A stretch of DNA of 17,794 bases from assembly GCA_946538475.1 (NCBI GenBank), contig CAMNGN010000022.1, positions 1-17,794 of the forward strand, written 5' to 3'. The stretch comes from an uncultured Blautia sp. GTDB taxonomy: Bacteria > Bacillota > Clostridia > Lachnospirales > Lachnospiraceae. The position numbers and the translations under genes are program-made. Shown in pieces: positions 8,208 through 15,198 of the stretch (within the stretch, counting starts at the first letter, position 1; every line of letters starts with the position of its first letter). The notes below the pieces were generated by a model that saw nothing but the letters and a program-made list of their open reading frames with translations, was not told where the DNA came from and did no database searches.

Positions 8208-8966
8208 GTGAGAGACAGGATGAGGGTTTATTCGGCAACCGATGTCGGACAAAAACGGGAAATGAATCAGGATTATGTTTTCACTTCGGACGTACCTGTC
8301 GGACATCTGCCCAACCTGTTTGTGGTTGCGGATGGAATGGGTGGTCACAATGCCGGGGATTATGCTTCATCTCACGGTGTTCTCACTCTTGTCGATGAGA
8401 TAACTGTCGATGCGGAGTATAATCCGGTCAAAGTGATCCGACATGCGATCGAACGGTCAAATGCCGAGATCCTCGACAAAGCAGGCGAGGACGAAAGCTA
8501 CCGCGGTATGGGAACGACCATGGTCGTGGCCACGATCATCGGGGGATTCCTCTACGTCGCCAATATCGGTGACAGCAGACTGTATGTCATCAACAGAGAT
8601 ATTCAGCAGATCACCAGAGACCATTCGCTGGTGCAGGAGATGGTCAGACTCGGTGAGATCAACGCGGAAGAGGCGAGGACCCATCCCAAAAAGAATATCA
8701 TCACCAGAGCTCTGGGCGCGGAGAAAACGGTGGATGTGGACTTTTTCGACCTGAAGCTGGAGGAAGGGAGCATCATTCTGATGTGCTCGGACGGCCTCAG
8801 CAATATGGTCGAAGACAAGAAGCTGGAAGAGATTGTTCTTACCGAAGGCATCTCTCTGGAAGAGAAGGGCAGAGCCCTTGTAAGGGAGGCCAACAACAAC
8901 GGCGGCAAGGACAATATCGCGATTATTCTCATAGAGCCATTTGCAAGTGAGGTGGAAGAATGTTAA
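8208..8966 (+). CDS. prpC: PP2C-type Ser/Thr phosphatase of the PASTA kinase pair
   Basis: This metal-dependent phosphatase (PrpC/Stp family) reverses phosphorylation by the neighbouring kinase. Numbered from GTG 8208, the 252 residues contain DVGQKREMNQD (12-22), VADGMGGH (40-47), GTTMV (102-106), NIGDSRLY (119-126), NIITRALG (163-170), CSDGLSNM (193-200) and GGKDNIA (232-238). These supply the aspartates that hold the metal ions. The length is normal and no membrane segment is present. The start is uncertain. GTG 8208 has GGAGG ten bases upstream. ATG 8220 gives the more typical family N-terminus (MRVYSATDVG) but lacks a well-spaced site. The 51-bp leader forms a hairpin over the GGAGG. The stop overlaps the kinase start (ATGTTAA), the usual coupled arrangement for this pair. 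Confidence 0.94.
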   Translation: MRDRMRVYSATDVGQKREMNQDYVFTSDVPVGHLPNLFVVADGMGGHNAGDYASSHGVLTLVDEITVDAEYNPVKVIRHAIERSNAEILDKAGEDESYRGMGTTMVVATIIGGFLYVANIGDSRLYVINRDIQQITRDHSLVQEMVRLGEINAEEARTHPKKNIITRALGAEKTVDVDFFDLKLEEGSIILMCSDGLSNMVEDKKLEEIVLTEGISLEEKGRALVREANNNGGKDNIAIILIEPFASEVEEC

Positions 8967-11083
8967 ACACCGGTACAATTATAGCGGAGAGATATGAAAT
9001 TCTGTCGAAGGTCGGAACCGGCGGAATGGCAGACGTCTATAAAGCCAAGGACCATAAGCTGAATCGTTTTGTGGCGGTTAAGGTTCTTAAGCCCGAATTC
9101 CGTGAAGACAGAACCTTTATACGAAAATTCAAGAGTGAGGCGCAGGCCGCGGCCGGTCTTACACATCCGAACATCGTCAATGTCTTTGATGTCGGCGACG
9201 ACGAGGGTGTATATTATATCGTCATGGAACTGATCGAAGGCATCACCCTCAAGGAGTACATCTCCAAGAAGGGCAAGCTGTCGGTAAAAGAGGCTACCAG
9301 TATTGCCATTCAGGTCTCCATGGGCCTTTGCGCAGCTCACAGCCACAAGATCGTACACCGGGATGTCAAACCGCAGAATATCATCATTTCGACGGACGGC
9401 AAAGTAAAGGTGACGGACTTCGGCATTGCCAGGGCCGCATCGAGCAACACCATCAGCTCCAACGTGATGGGCTCCGTGCACTACAGCTCACCCGAGCAGG
9501 TCCGCGGCGGTTACAGCGATGAGAAGAGCGATATCTATTCTCTGGGTATCACGATCTACGAGATGGTCACCGGCAGGGTACCCTTCGACGGCGATACCAC
9601 CGTTTCGATCGCCATCAAGCATCTGCAGGAAGAGATGGTTCCGCCGAGTGCTTACGCGCCCGACCTTCCGTACAGCCTTGAGCAGATCATCTATAAATGT
9701 ACACAGAAGAGCGTCGACCGGCGTTACAACAATATGGAAGAAGTTATTGCGGATCTTAAGCGTTCGCTGATCGATCCGCAGGGCGATTTTGTCAAGCTCA
9801 ATTCTGTCGACACCGCAGCAAAAACGCTTGTCATTTCGGATGAGGAGCTGGGCGAGATCAAACAGACTTCCAACAAGAAGACGCTGGAAGAAGTCGAAGA
9901 GATCGAAAAAGAGATCAAGAAAAACGAAAAAGAGACAGAGGATGATCCCGGGCGTGTGCAGCTGCCCCGCGTCAAAAAGAGGAAAAGAAAACATAAGACA
10001 AGACTTGTGCCTATCATTCTTCTCTGTCTGGGGATCGCGGCACTGGTGGCCGTCATCTATACGATCATAAAAATGTCGGGCCTTTTCGGAACAAAGGAGG
10101 ATCCCGCAGTACAGACGACTGTCGTCGAGGCGCCCACCGAGGCACCGGCGGAAGTTCCCACACTGGTTCCCGATCTGACAGGTATGACCGAGGATCAGGC
10201 AAGTCAGGCGGTGAGCGAGCTCAATATCGGTATTCAGTATGCCGGTGAAGAAGCATCCACGCTGGAACAGGGCCTCATCTGCAGGACCGAACCCGCGGCC
10301 GGAACACAGGTGGAAGAAAACACTACCGTTCGTTTCTACCTCAGTAAAGGCGACGCTTCAATGACGATCCCGGGATACAGCGATGTAAGCGCCATTCAGT
10401 TTCAGAACGAACTGGAGGATATGGGCCTTGTCGTGTCGACTTCAAAAGAATATTCCGATTCGGATGAATACGGCAATGCGCTCGTAGAACCGGGATATGT
10501 GCTCGCTGTCTCTCCCGAGACGGGAACATCGGTAAAAGCGGGCGATACCGTGACGATAACCGTCAGCAGAGGCCTGGATTTCGGCGACTCCGCGGAGGTG
10601 CCGAACGTCGTCGGACTGATGAAAGACGACGCACTTACGGTTCTCGGCAAGTTTGTCGATATCGATGTGATCGAAGTGGAAAACAGTGATACACCGGGCG
10701 GAGAAGTCATGTCGCAGAGCATCGAAGCAGGCACATATGCCGATCCCGACATGCCGCTCACCATCACGATCAGCAAAGAAGAGGAGCCGGTCCCGGCTGC
10801 GGACACCGCAGCTGCGGCTGACGGAACCTGGAAATCGAACAATATCCTCAACACCCCTGACGGCTATCAGGGAGGCGAAGCCCGCCTGGAGCTTGTACAG
10901 GAAGTTGGCGGACAGCAGACTGTCACCGTTATCGCGGAAGGCAGCGAAGTGCAGTTCCCCTATCAGCTGGACCTCACCGGTCTGCCCGGGGTGCAGGAAG
11001 GCACCGTCTACATCTATGAGATGATCGACGGCAGCTATCAGATGCTTGGCAAATACACTATCACATTCAGCAAAGTCGATTGA
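8960..11083 (+). CDS. prkC: Membrane Ser/Thr protein kinase with PASTA domains (PrkC/PknB type)
   Basis: This Hanks-type receptor kinase senses cell-wall fragments in related bacteria. The cytoplasmic kinase domain (about 1-270) shows the glycine loop GTGGMADVY (19-27), K41 in VAVKVL, HRDVKPQN (133-140), DFGIARA (153-159) and HYSSPEQ (174-180). A charged, glutamate/lysine-rich juxtamembrane linker (about 300-347) ends in the basic stretch KKRKRKHKTR. One transmembrane helix follows (about 349-372), then a Pro/Thr linker. Three PASTA-like repeats lie outside (about 402-465, 467-539, 546-607), the middle one rather divergent. A further beta-rich C-terminal domain (about 622-707) is not PASTA. 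GAGGTGGAAG at the prpC end is the ribosome binding site. The DAP-type MurE in the same operon fits a receptor for DAP muropeptides, but ligand choice is inference. Confidence 0.95.
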   Translation: MLNTGTIIAERYEILSKVGTGGMADVYKAKDHKLNRFVAVKVLKPEFREDRTFIRKFKSEAQAAAGLTHPNIVNVFDVGDDEGVYYIVMELIEGITLKEYISKKGKLSVKEATSIAIQVSMGLCAAHSHKIVHRDVKPQNIIISTDGKVKVTDFGIARAASSNTISSNVMGSVHYSSPEQVRGGYSDEKSDIYSLGITIYEMVTGRVPFDGDTTVSIAIKHLQEEMVPPSAYAPDLPYSLEQIIYKCTQKSVDRRYNNMEEVIADLKRSLIDPQGDFVKLNSVDTAAKTLVISDEELGEIKQTSNKKTLEEVEEIEKEIKKNEKETEDDPGRVQLPRVKKRKRKHKTRLVPIILLCLGIAALVAVIYTIIKMSGLFGTKEDPAVQTTVVEAPTEAPAEVPTLVPDLTGMTEDQASQAVSELNIGIQYAGEEASTLEQGLICRTEPAAGTQVEENTTVRFYLSKGDASMTIPGYSDVSAIQFQNELEDMGLVVSTSKEYSDSDEYGNALVEPGYVLAVSPETGTSVKAGDTVTITVSRGLDFGDSAEVPNVVGLMKDDALTVLGKFVDIDVIEVENSDTPGGEVMSQSIEAGTYADPDMPLTITISKEEEPVPAADTAAAADGTWKSNNILNTPDGYQGGEARLELVQEVGGQQTVTVIAEGSEVQFPYQLDLTGLPGVQEGTVYIYEMIDGSYQMLGKYTITFSKVD

Positions 11084-11086
11084 TCT

Positions 11087-11965
11087 ATGCAGGGAAAAAT
11101 CATCAAAGGGATCGCGGGTTTCTACTATGTGCACGCGGAGGATGAGCAGGTGTACGCCTGCCGTGCGAGGGGGATCTTTCGAAAAGATAAATACAAACCG
11201 CTGGTCGGAGATGACGTGGTCATTTCCGTGACGGATCAGAAAGATATGGAAGGCAGCCTGGATCAGATCTTACCCAGAAAGAGTGAGCTGATCCGCCCGG
11301 CGGTCTCCAATGTCGATCAGGCGCTGGTGATCTTTGCTGCGGCAGATCCGGTGCCGAACCTTGTACTTCTGGACCGGTTTCTCGTCATGATGGAGTATCA
11401 GAAGGTACCTTCCGTCATCTGCTTCAACAAAGCGGACCTGATCGGCGAAGAAGAAAAACGGATTTTTTCGGACATGTATGTAAAGGCAGGGTACCCTGTA
11501 GTGTTTTCGAGCACCCGCACGGGTGAAGGCCTGCAGGAGATACAGGAGCGTCTTGCCGGAAAAACGACCGTGGTCGCAGGCCCTTCGGGGGCCGGAAAAT
11601 CATCTATAGCAAACAGTCTCCAGAGTGAGATCCACATGGAGACCGGAGAAATCAGCAAAAAACTGGGGCGTGGCCGTCATACTACCAGACATGCACAGAT
11701 CATTCCGCTGGGGGAGAACACCTACCTTGTGGATACCCCCGGATTCTCCTCCATCTTTCTGCCCGAAATAGGCGAGGAGGAGTTGTGGTATTACCTTCCC
11801 GAGTTCAGAGAACCCGAAAAAAACTGCAGATTTCAGGGCTGCCGGCATATCAGCGAGCCTGACTGCGGTGTTACATCGGCTGTCCGTGAAGGTACGATCA
11901 GCAGGTCACGGTACGATAGCTACATGCTGCTTCATGAGGAATTAAAAGAGGCTAAGAAGTATTGA
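11087..11965 (+). CDS. rsgA: Ribosome small-subunit-dependent GTPase A
   Basis: RsgA (CpgA/YloQ) is a circularly permuted GTPase that checks late 30S assembly. The 292 residues run OB fold (about 1-65), then the G motifs in permuted order: G4 FNKADL (113-118), G5 SST (141-143), G1 GPSGAGKSS (165-173), G2 threonines in RGRHTTRH (195-202) and G3 DTPGF (216-220). The C-terminal zinc site is C247, C252, H254, C260, with the same spacing as characterised family members. The ATG lies three bases after the prkC stop and no strong ribosome binding site is visible, so coupling to prkC translation is likely. In Bacillus the homologue is a phosphorylation target of PrkC. The adjacency here is consistent with that link. 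Confidence 0.95.
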   Translation: MQGKIIKGIAGFYYVHAEDEQVYACRARGIFRKDKYKPLVGDDVVISVTDQKDMEGSLDQILPRKSELIRPAVSNVDQALVIFAAADPVPNLVLLDRFLVMMEYQKVPSVICFNKADLIGEEEKRIFSDMYVKAGYPVVFSSTRTGEGLQEIQERLAGKTTVVAGPSGAGKSSIANSLQSEIHMETGEISKKLGRGRHTTRHAQIIPLGENTYLVDTPGFSSIFLPEIGEEELWYYLPEFREPEKNCRFQGCRHISEPDCGVTSAVREGTISRSRYDSYMLLHEELKEAKKY

Positions 11966-12007
11966 TGCGTTAACATTGGCGTCGATCAATGCGGAACGGA
12001 GAAAAAT

Positions 12008-12667
12008 ATGGGTGAACTATGTCCATCGATTTTAGCAGCTGATTTTAACCGTTTGGGAGAGCAGATCAGAACTCTGGAGAATGCCGGAATTAAGATCCTC
12101 CATATTGATGTGATGGATGGGGATTTTGTGCCGTCTATTTCGTTCGGAATGCCGGTTATCACATCTATCCGGAAGGAGTCGGGACTGTTCTTCGATGTGC
12201 ATCTGATGGTGCGGGAACCGATCCGTTATATCGATGAATTTGTGTCCTGCGGAGCCGATTCGATCACTGTACACCTGGAGGCGTGCAGCGATGTAGAGGC
12301 GACTGTCCGGGCTATACACGAAGCGGGGGTCAAGGCCGGCATTTCGATCAAGCCTGCGACAGAGGCGGAAGCGGTACGGCCATATATCCGTGACGTCGAG
12401 ATGGTGCTGGTCATGACGGTAGAGCCGGGCTTCGGCGGCCAGAAATATATCGAAGCCTGTACAGAAAAGATCCGCCGGGTGCGAGAGATCGAGGCGGAAG
12501 AAGGCGCAAGTGTCCATGTGCAGGTGGACGGCGGCATCAACGATGATACGATCCCGGTGGTGGTAAATGCCGGGGCGGATTATCTGGTGGCGGGGTCTGC
12601 CGTGTTTAAGGGCGATCTGAAAAAGAACGCGGATCATATACGTGAACTTATGGAACAGGCAAACTGA
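12008..12667 (+). CDS. rpe: Ribulose-phosphate 3-epimerase
   Basis: Rpe interconverts ribulose 5-phosphate and xylulose 5-phosphate in the pentose phosphate pathway. The 219-residue TIM barrel has the expected motifs. S7 is in CPSILAADF. HIDVMDGDFVP carries the metal-binding H32 and catalytic D34. FDVHLMV carries H65. MTVEPGFGGQK (136-146) is the phosphate loop region. VDGGIND carries the second catalytic D174. A GGAG about nine bases before ATG 12008 serves as ribosome binding site. The 42-bp gap after rsgA has no terminator. Three hairpins follow the gene, the last a likely terminator, so rpe probably ends the main operon. Confidence 0.95.
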   Translation: MGELCPSILAADFNRLGEQIRTLENAGIKILHIDVMDGDFVPSISFGMPVITSIRKESGLFFDVHLMVREPIRYIDEFVSCGADSITVHLEACSDVEATVRAIHEAGVKAGISIKPATEAEAVRPYIRDVEMVLVMTVEPGFGGQKYIEACTEKIRRVREIEAEEGASVHVQVDGGINDDTIPVVVNAGADYLVAGSAVFKGDLKKNADHIRELMEQAN

Positions 12668-12684
12668 CGGCCGGATGGCTGTCA
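12665..12684 (+). other. hairpin starting in the rpe stop codon
   Basis: TGACGGCC (12665-12672) pairs with GGCTGTCA (12677-12684) over a GGAT loop. The stem is eight base pairs including one G-T pair. No T-run follows. It precedes the terminator at 12712 and may stabilise the 3' end of the operon message. A shorter GTAAT/ATTAC pair lies just after it, near 12692-12706. Confidence 0.4.
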
Positions 12685-12711
12685 CGGGTGCCGTAATGAG
12701 TGATTACTGAT

Positions 12712-12744
12712 AAAAGCTTGGGTGGTAAAATACCTGAGCTTTTT
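12712..12744 (+). terminator. intrinsic terminator between rpe and thiN
   Basis: AAAAGCTTGGGTG (12712-12724) pairs with TACCTGAGCTTTT (12731-12743) around the loop GTAAAA. The stem is 13 pairs including three G-T pairs, with an A-tract on the left and a run of five T on the right. It would terminate plus-strand transcripts from rpe. The symmetry also allows some activity on the other strand. It sits immediately before the thiN ribosome binding site, so it could equally be an attenuator controlling thiN. Confidence 0.65.
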
Positions 12745-12766
12745 CTGTATGGAGGTGGGAGAGAGT

Positions 12767-13468
12767 ATGAATCGGTCGGATTATGATGCGATCATTGTCA
12801 GCGGAGGCAAGCTGGATTTTGATCATGCCTATTTGTCGATCCTGGCGGCCAAAAAGAATGTGGGAAGGGAAAACATATGCATTATTGCAGCGGATCATGG
12901 CCTTGATTTTCTGCTGCACAACAGAATAAAGCCGGACATTGTGATCGGGGACTTTGACAGCGCGGGTCCCGACGCACTGGCGTTTTTGCAGAAGGAAGAG
13001 AATTCGAACAGACAAAACAGGCCGCAGATCATCCGCCTGAAACCTGAGAAGGATATCTCGGACACACATGCCGCGCTGATCGAAGCGGAAAAAAGAGGAT
13101 GTAAAAATGTTCTGCTTCTGGGGGCAACCGGGACCAGGCTGGATCACGTGACTGCCAATCTGCTTCTGCTGCTGAAGGCAAAAGAGGCGGGAATGAAGCT
13201 TACCATTTCCGACCCGAAGAACCTGATCTTTTTGGCGGAGGACGGCATGCGGCTGTCCAAGAAGAGTTGGGGAGAGTATTATGTTTCATTCTTCCCGCTG
13301 GGAGAGCCTGTGGAGGGACTTACGCTCAGCGGATTTCAGTATCCTTTAAACGACTTCAGGCTGGCGCTCCGCGAGGCCAGCCTGACGATCAGCAATCGTA
13401 TTGTCGATGATTATGCGGAAGTACATTTTAAAAACGGAGACCTTGTGGTGATGATCACCACGGACTGA
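12767..13468 (+). CDS. thiN: Thiamine pyrophosphokinase
   Basis: ThiN transfers pyrophosphate from ATP to thiamine to give thiamine pyrophosphate. The 233-residue length is normal. Motifs are the N-terminal AADHGLDFLL, GDFDS (61-65, metal and substrate site), PEKDISDTHAAL (93-104, the family KD-x-S/T-D motif) and GATGTRLDH (119-127). The C-terminal beta domain includes LTLSGFQYPL and TISNRI. I chose ATG 12767 because GGAGGTGG (12751-12758) lies upstream at good spacing. The in-frame GTG at 12722 falls inside the terminator hairpin. I see no TPP riboswitch upstream. thiN next to rpe is conserved in Firmicutes. The gene ends three bases before a large inverted repeat. Confidence 0.93.
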   Translation: MNRSDYDAIIVSGGKLDFDHAYLSILAAKKNVGRENICIIAADHGLDFLLHNRIKPDIVIGDFDSAGPDALAFLQKEENSNRQNRPQIIRLKPEKDISDTHAALIEAEKRGCKNVLLLGATGTRLDHVTANLLLLLKAKEAGMKLTISDPKNLIFLAEDGMRLSKKSWGEYYVSFFPLGEPVEGLTLSGFQYPLNDFRLALREASLTISNRIVDDYAEVHFKNGDLVVMITTD

Positions 13469-13471
13469 CGA

Positions 13472-13537
13472 ATGGAACACGGGGACGGTTCCTCGTTCCA
13501 CCCGGAAATGGAACGAGGAACCGTCCCCGTGTTCCAT
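13472..13537. repeat. perfect 29-bp inverted repeat between convergent genes
   Basis: ATGGAACACGGGGACGGTTC begins the left arm (13472-13500). The exact reverse complement forms the right arm (13509-13537), with loop CCCGGAAA (13501-13508). The element fills nearly the whole 72-bp gap between the thiN stop and the hydrogenase stop. There is no T-run, so it is not a classical terminator, though the long stem could act on either strand. The GGGGACGGTTCC core resembles REP-like palindromes I recall from Clostridia in connection with Y1/RAYT transposases. That link is from memory and not tested here. No transposase is present in the window. Confidence 0.9.
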
Positions 13538-13540
13538 ATA

Positions 13541-15019
13541 TTATTCCATATGCCCGTCCCGATACATCGAGAACTTGTCCATCGGGTACTTCTTCAGATT
13601 TTCCAGTACCTTTCTCGTATCCGCCCTCTTAAGCAGGGTGGACCTTGCTCTGGTAACTTCTGTCTCGGGTTTATGCTTGGAGGGACCTCCTATGCATCCG
13701 CCCGGGCAGATCATGCCTTCGATGAAATCTTCTTTCAGGCGGCCTGCTTTCAGCAAAGTAAGCGCCTTCTTGCACTCGGCACCTCCCGCACAGCTCAGCA
13801 GCGTGATATCTGAGGTGTCTTCGCCCATCTCTTCCATCACTTCCAGAACGGCCTTGGCCACTCCGCCGCTTCCGGCAAAGTTCTTTCCGTAGATCGAAGA
13901 TTCCTGGTAGTCATCGTCCTCGATCGGCACGACCTCCACGCCTTTGGAATCCATCAGCGCGACGATCTCGCCGTAAGTGACCGCATAATCCGGGCGGTCG
14001 GCGATGAACTCGTTGAGTGTCTCGCCTTTCTTGGCGATACAGGGGCCTACAAAGACCGTGACGCAGTCGGGATCCTGCGATTTTAAGTAGCGGGACACCG
14101 CGACCATCGGGGATACCGTTGTGCTCTTGTTCTTCTCATACTGCTCCGGGAACTGATGCCTGAGCATCGAGATGAAGGCGGGGCAGCAGGAGGTGGTCAT
14201 CTTTAAGCCTTCCTTGCGGGCGTGGATCCACTCCTTGGCCTCGTAGGCAGCAGTCATGTCTCCGCCCAGTCCGACCTCCACCATATCCGCAAATCCGGTC
14301 TTCTTCAGTGCTTCGCGAAGCGCACCCATGGTGATATCTTTTCCGAACTGGCCTTCCGTAGCGGGTGCGCACATCGCGATCACGCGCTTGCCGGCTTTGA
14401 TGGCCTTGATGATATCCACAAGATAGATCTTGGAGCCAATCGCACCGAAGGGGCAGTTGTGGATACAATGTCCGCAGTGGATGCATTTTTCCTCATCGAT
14501 CACGCACAGTCCGTATTCATCGTGGCTGATCGCACCGACCGGGCAGGCTTTCTTACAAGGACGCTCCATGTGTACGATCGCTTCAAAGGGGCAGGATTTG
14601 GCGCACATGCCGCATTCCTTACACTTGTCGGGATCGATGTGCATCTTGGTGCTTCCGGGAGTGATCGCCTGAAACTTGCAGGCATTGAGGCAGGCCTTAC
14701 CCAGGCAAAAGCGGCAGCTGTCCGTGACCGTGTAGGCCGAGATGGGGCAGTCGTCACAGGCCGCCCGGATGACCTGGACAACGTTGCTGCTCGGGTGGCG
14801 GACAGAAGAATCCAGCCCTGTAGCCAGTCTGATTCTTTCTCGCACGATCTCGCGCTCTTTGTAGACACAGCAGCGGTACTCCGGCTTTGGCCCGGGGCTG
14901 ATGTCATGCACCAGCTTTTCACGGTTCTCATGGTTAAGCTCATCTTTCCATTCGAGCTTGCATACCTCACGCATGATAAAGTGCTTGAGGTCGACTATTC
15001 CTTTGTCGTTGGTGATCAT
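13541..15019 (-). CDS. [FeFe]-hydrogenase, group B-like, monomeric
   Basis: The product resembles the catalytic subunit of [FeFe]-hydrogenases, which interconvert protons and H2. In 492 residues the N-terminal half carries cysteine clusters for several FeS centres: C102/C105/C110/C114, C133/C136/C139/C143, C155/C159 and C179/C182/C185/C189. The H-cluster domain follows with L1 TTSCCPAF (C278 proton-relay, C279 ligand), L2 VGPCIAKKGE (C327) and L3 EGMICPGGCIGG (C438, C442). All four H-cluster ligands are present. The L1 and L2 variants (PAF, GPCIAKK) differ from the usual bioenergetic TSCCPxW and MPCxxKxxE and suggest the poorly understood group B1/B3. The start ATG 15019 has AAGGGG eight bases upstream. 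The longer reading from 15097 would start upstream of the predicted promoter. No hydrogenase maturation genes are seen nearby. Confidence 0.9.
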   Translation of the reverse strand: MITNDKGIVDLKHFIMREVCKLEWKDELNHENREKLVHDISPGPKPEYRCCVYKEREIVRERIRLATGLDSSVRHPSSNVVQVIRAACDDCPISAYTVTDSCRFCLGKACLNACKFQAITPGSTKMHIDPDKCKECGMCAKSCPFEAIVHMERPCKKACPVGAISHDEYGLCVIDEEKCIHCGHCIHNCPFGAIGSKIYLVDIIKAIKAGKRVIAMCAPATEGQFGKDITMGALREALKKTGFADMVEVGLGGDMTAAYEAKEWIHARKEGLKMTTSCCPAFISMLRHQFPEQYEKNKSTTVSPMVAVSRYLKSQDPDCVTVFVGPCIAKKGETLNEFIADRPDYAVTYGEIVALMDSKGVEVVPIEDDDYQESSIYGKNFAGSGGVAKAVLEVMEEMGEDTSDITLLSCAGGAECKKALTLLKAGRLKEDFIEGMICPGGCIGGPSKHKPETEVTRARSTLLKRADTRKVLENLKKYPMDKFSMYRDGHME

Positions 15020-15043
15020 TCTCTTATCCCCTTGTTTTCTATA

Positions 15044-15063
15044 GTTTAGGCAAAAAGCTAAAC
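15044..15063 (-). promoter_or_regulatory. 5'-end stem-loop in the hydrogenase leader
   Basis: GTTTAG (15044-15049) and CTAAAC (15058-15063) are perfect inverted repeats around an eight-base loop. They lie between the predicted -10 and the ribosome binding site of the hydrogenase gene, so they would fold at the start of its mRNA. It could be an operator or an mRNA-stabilising element. Neither is shown. Confidence 0.4.
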
Positions 15064-15073
15064 GCCTGAATAC

Positions 15074-15102
15074 ATTATAACATATCGCTCCGCCCATTTC
15101 CT
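15074..15102 (-). promoter_or_regulatory. probable promoter of the hydrogenase gene
   Basis: On the minus strand a perfect TATAAT -10 (15079-15074) stands 55 bases before the ATG. The -35 region at 17-bp spacing (15102-15097, AGGAAA) is poor, so the promoter may need an activator or a different sigma factor. Confidence 0.5.
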
Positions 15103-15198
15103 CACTATTTCATCCTTTTTTCACAGTTCAAACAAACAGATTTCAAATTTCCCCTGTAAGTTATGTAACAGAAATCGAACACACGAAAGGCAAACACA

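Noticed and set aside
12685..12766. TPP riboswitch before thiN
   Set aside because: The conserved CTGAGA and other thi-box elements are not present. The region contains simple hairpins instead.
13472..13813. Plus-strand ORF beginning MEHGDGSSFH inside the inverted repeat
   Set aside because: Its start is the palindrome itself and the rest is antisense to the hydrogenase. It is not a credible gene.
14222..15049. Plus-strand open frame opposite the hydrogenase
   Set aside because: The minus strand encodes a complete [FeFe]-hydrogenase. The plus frame has no motifs and is a shadow.
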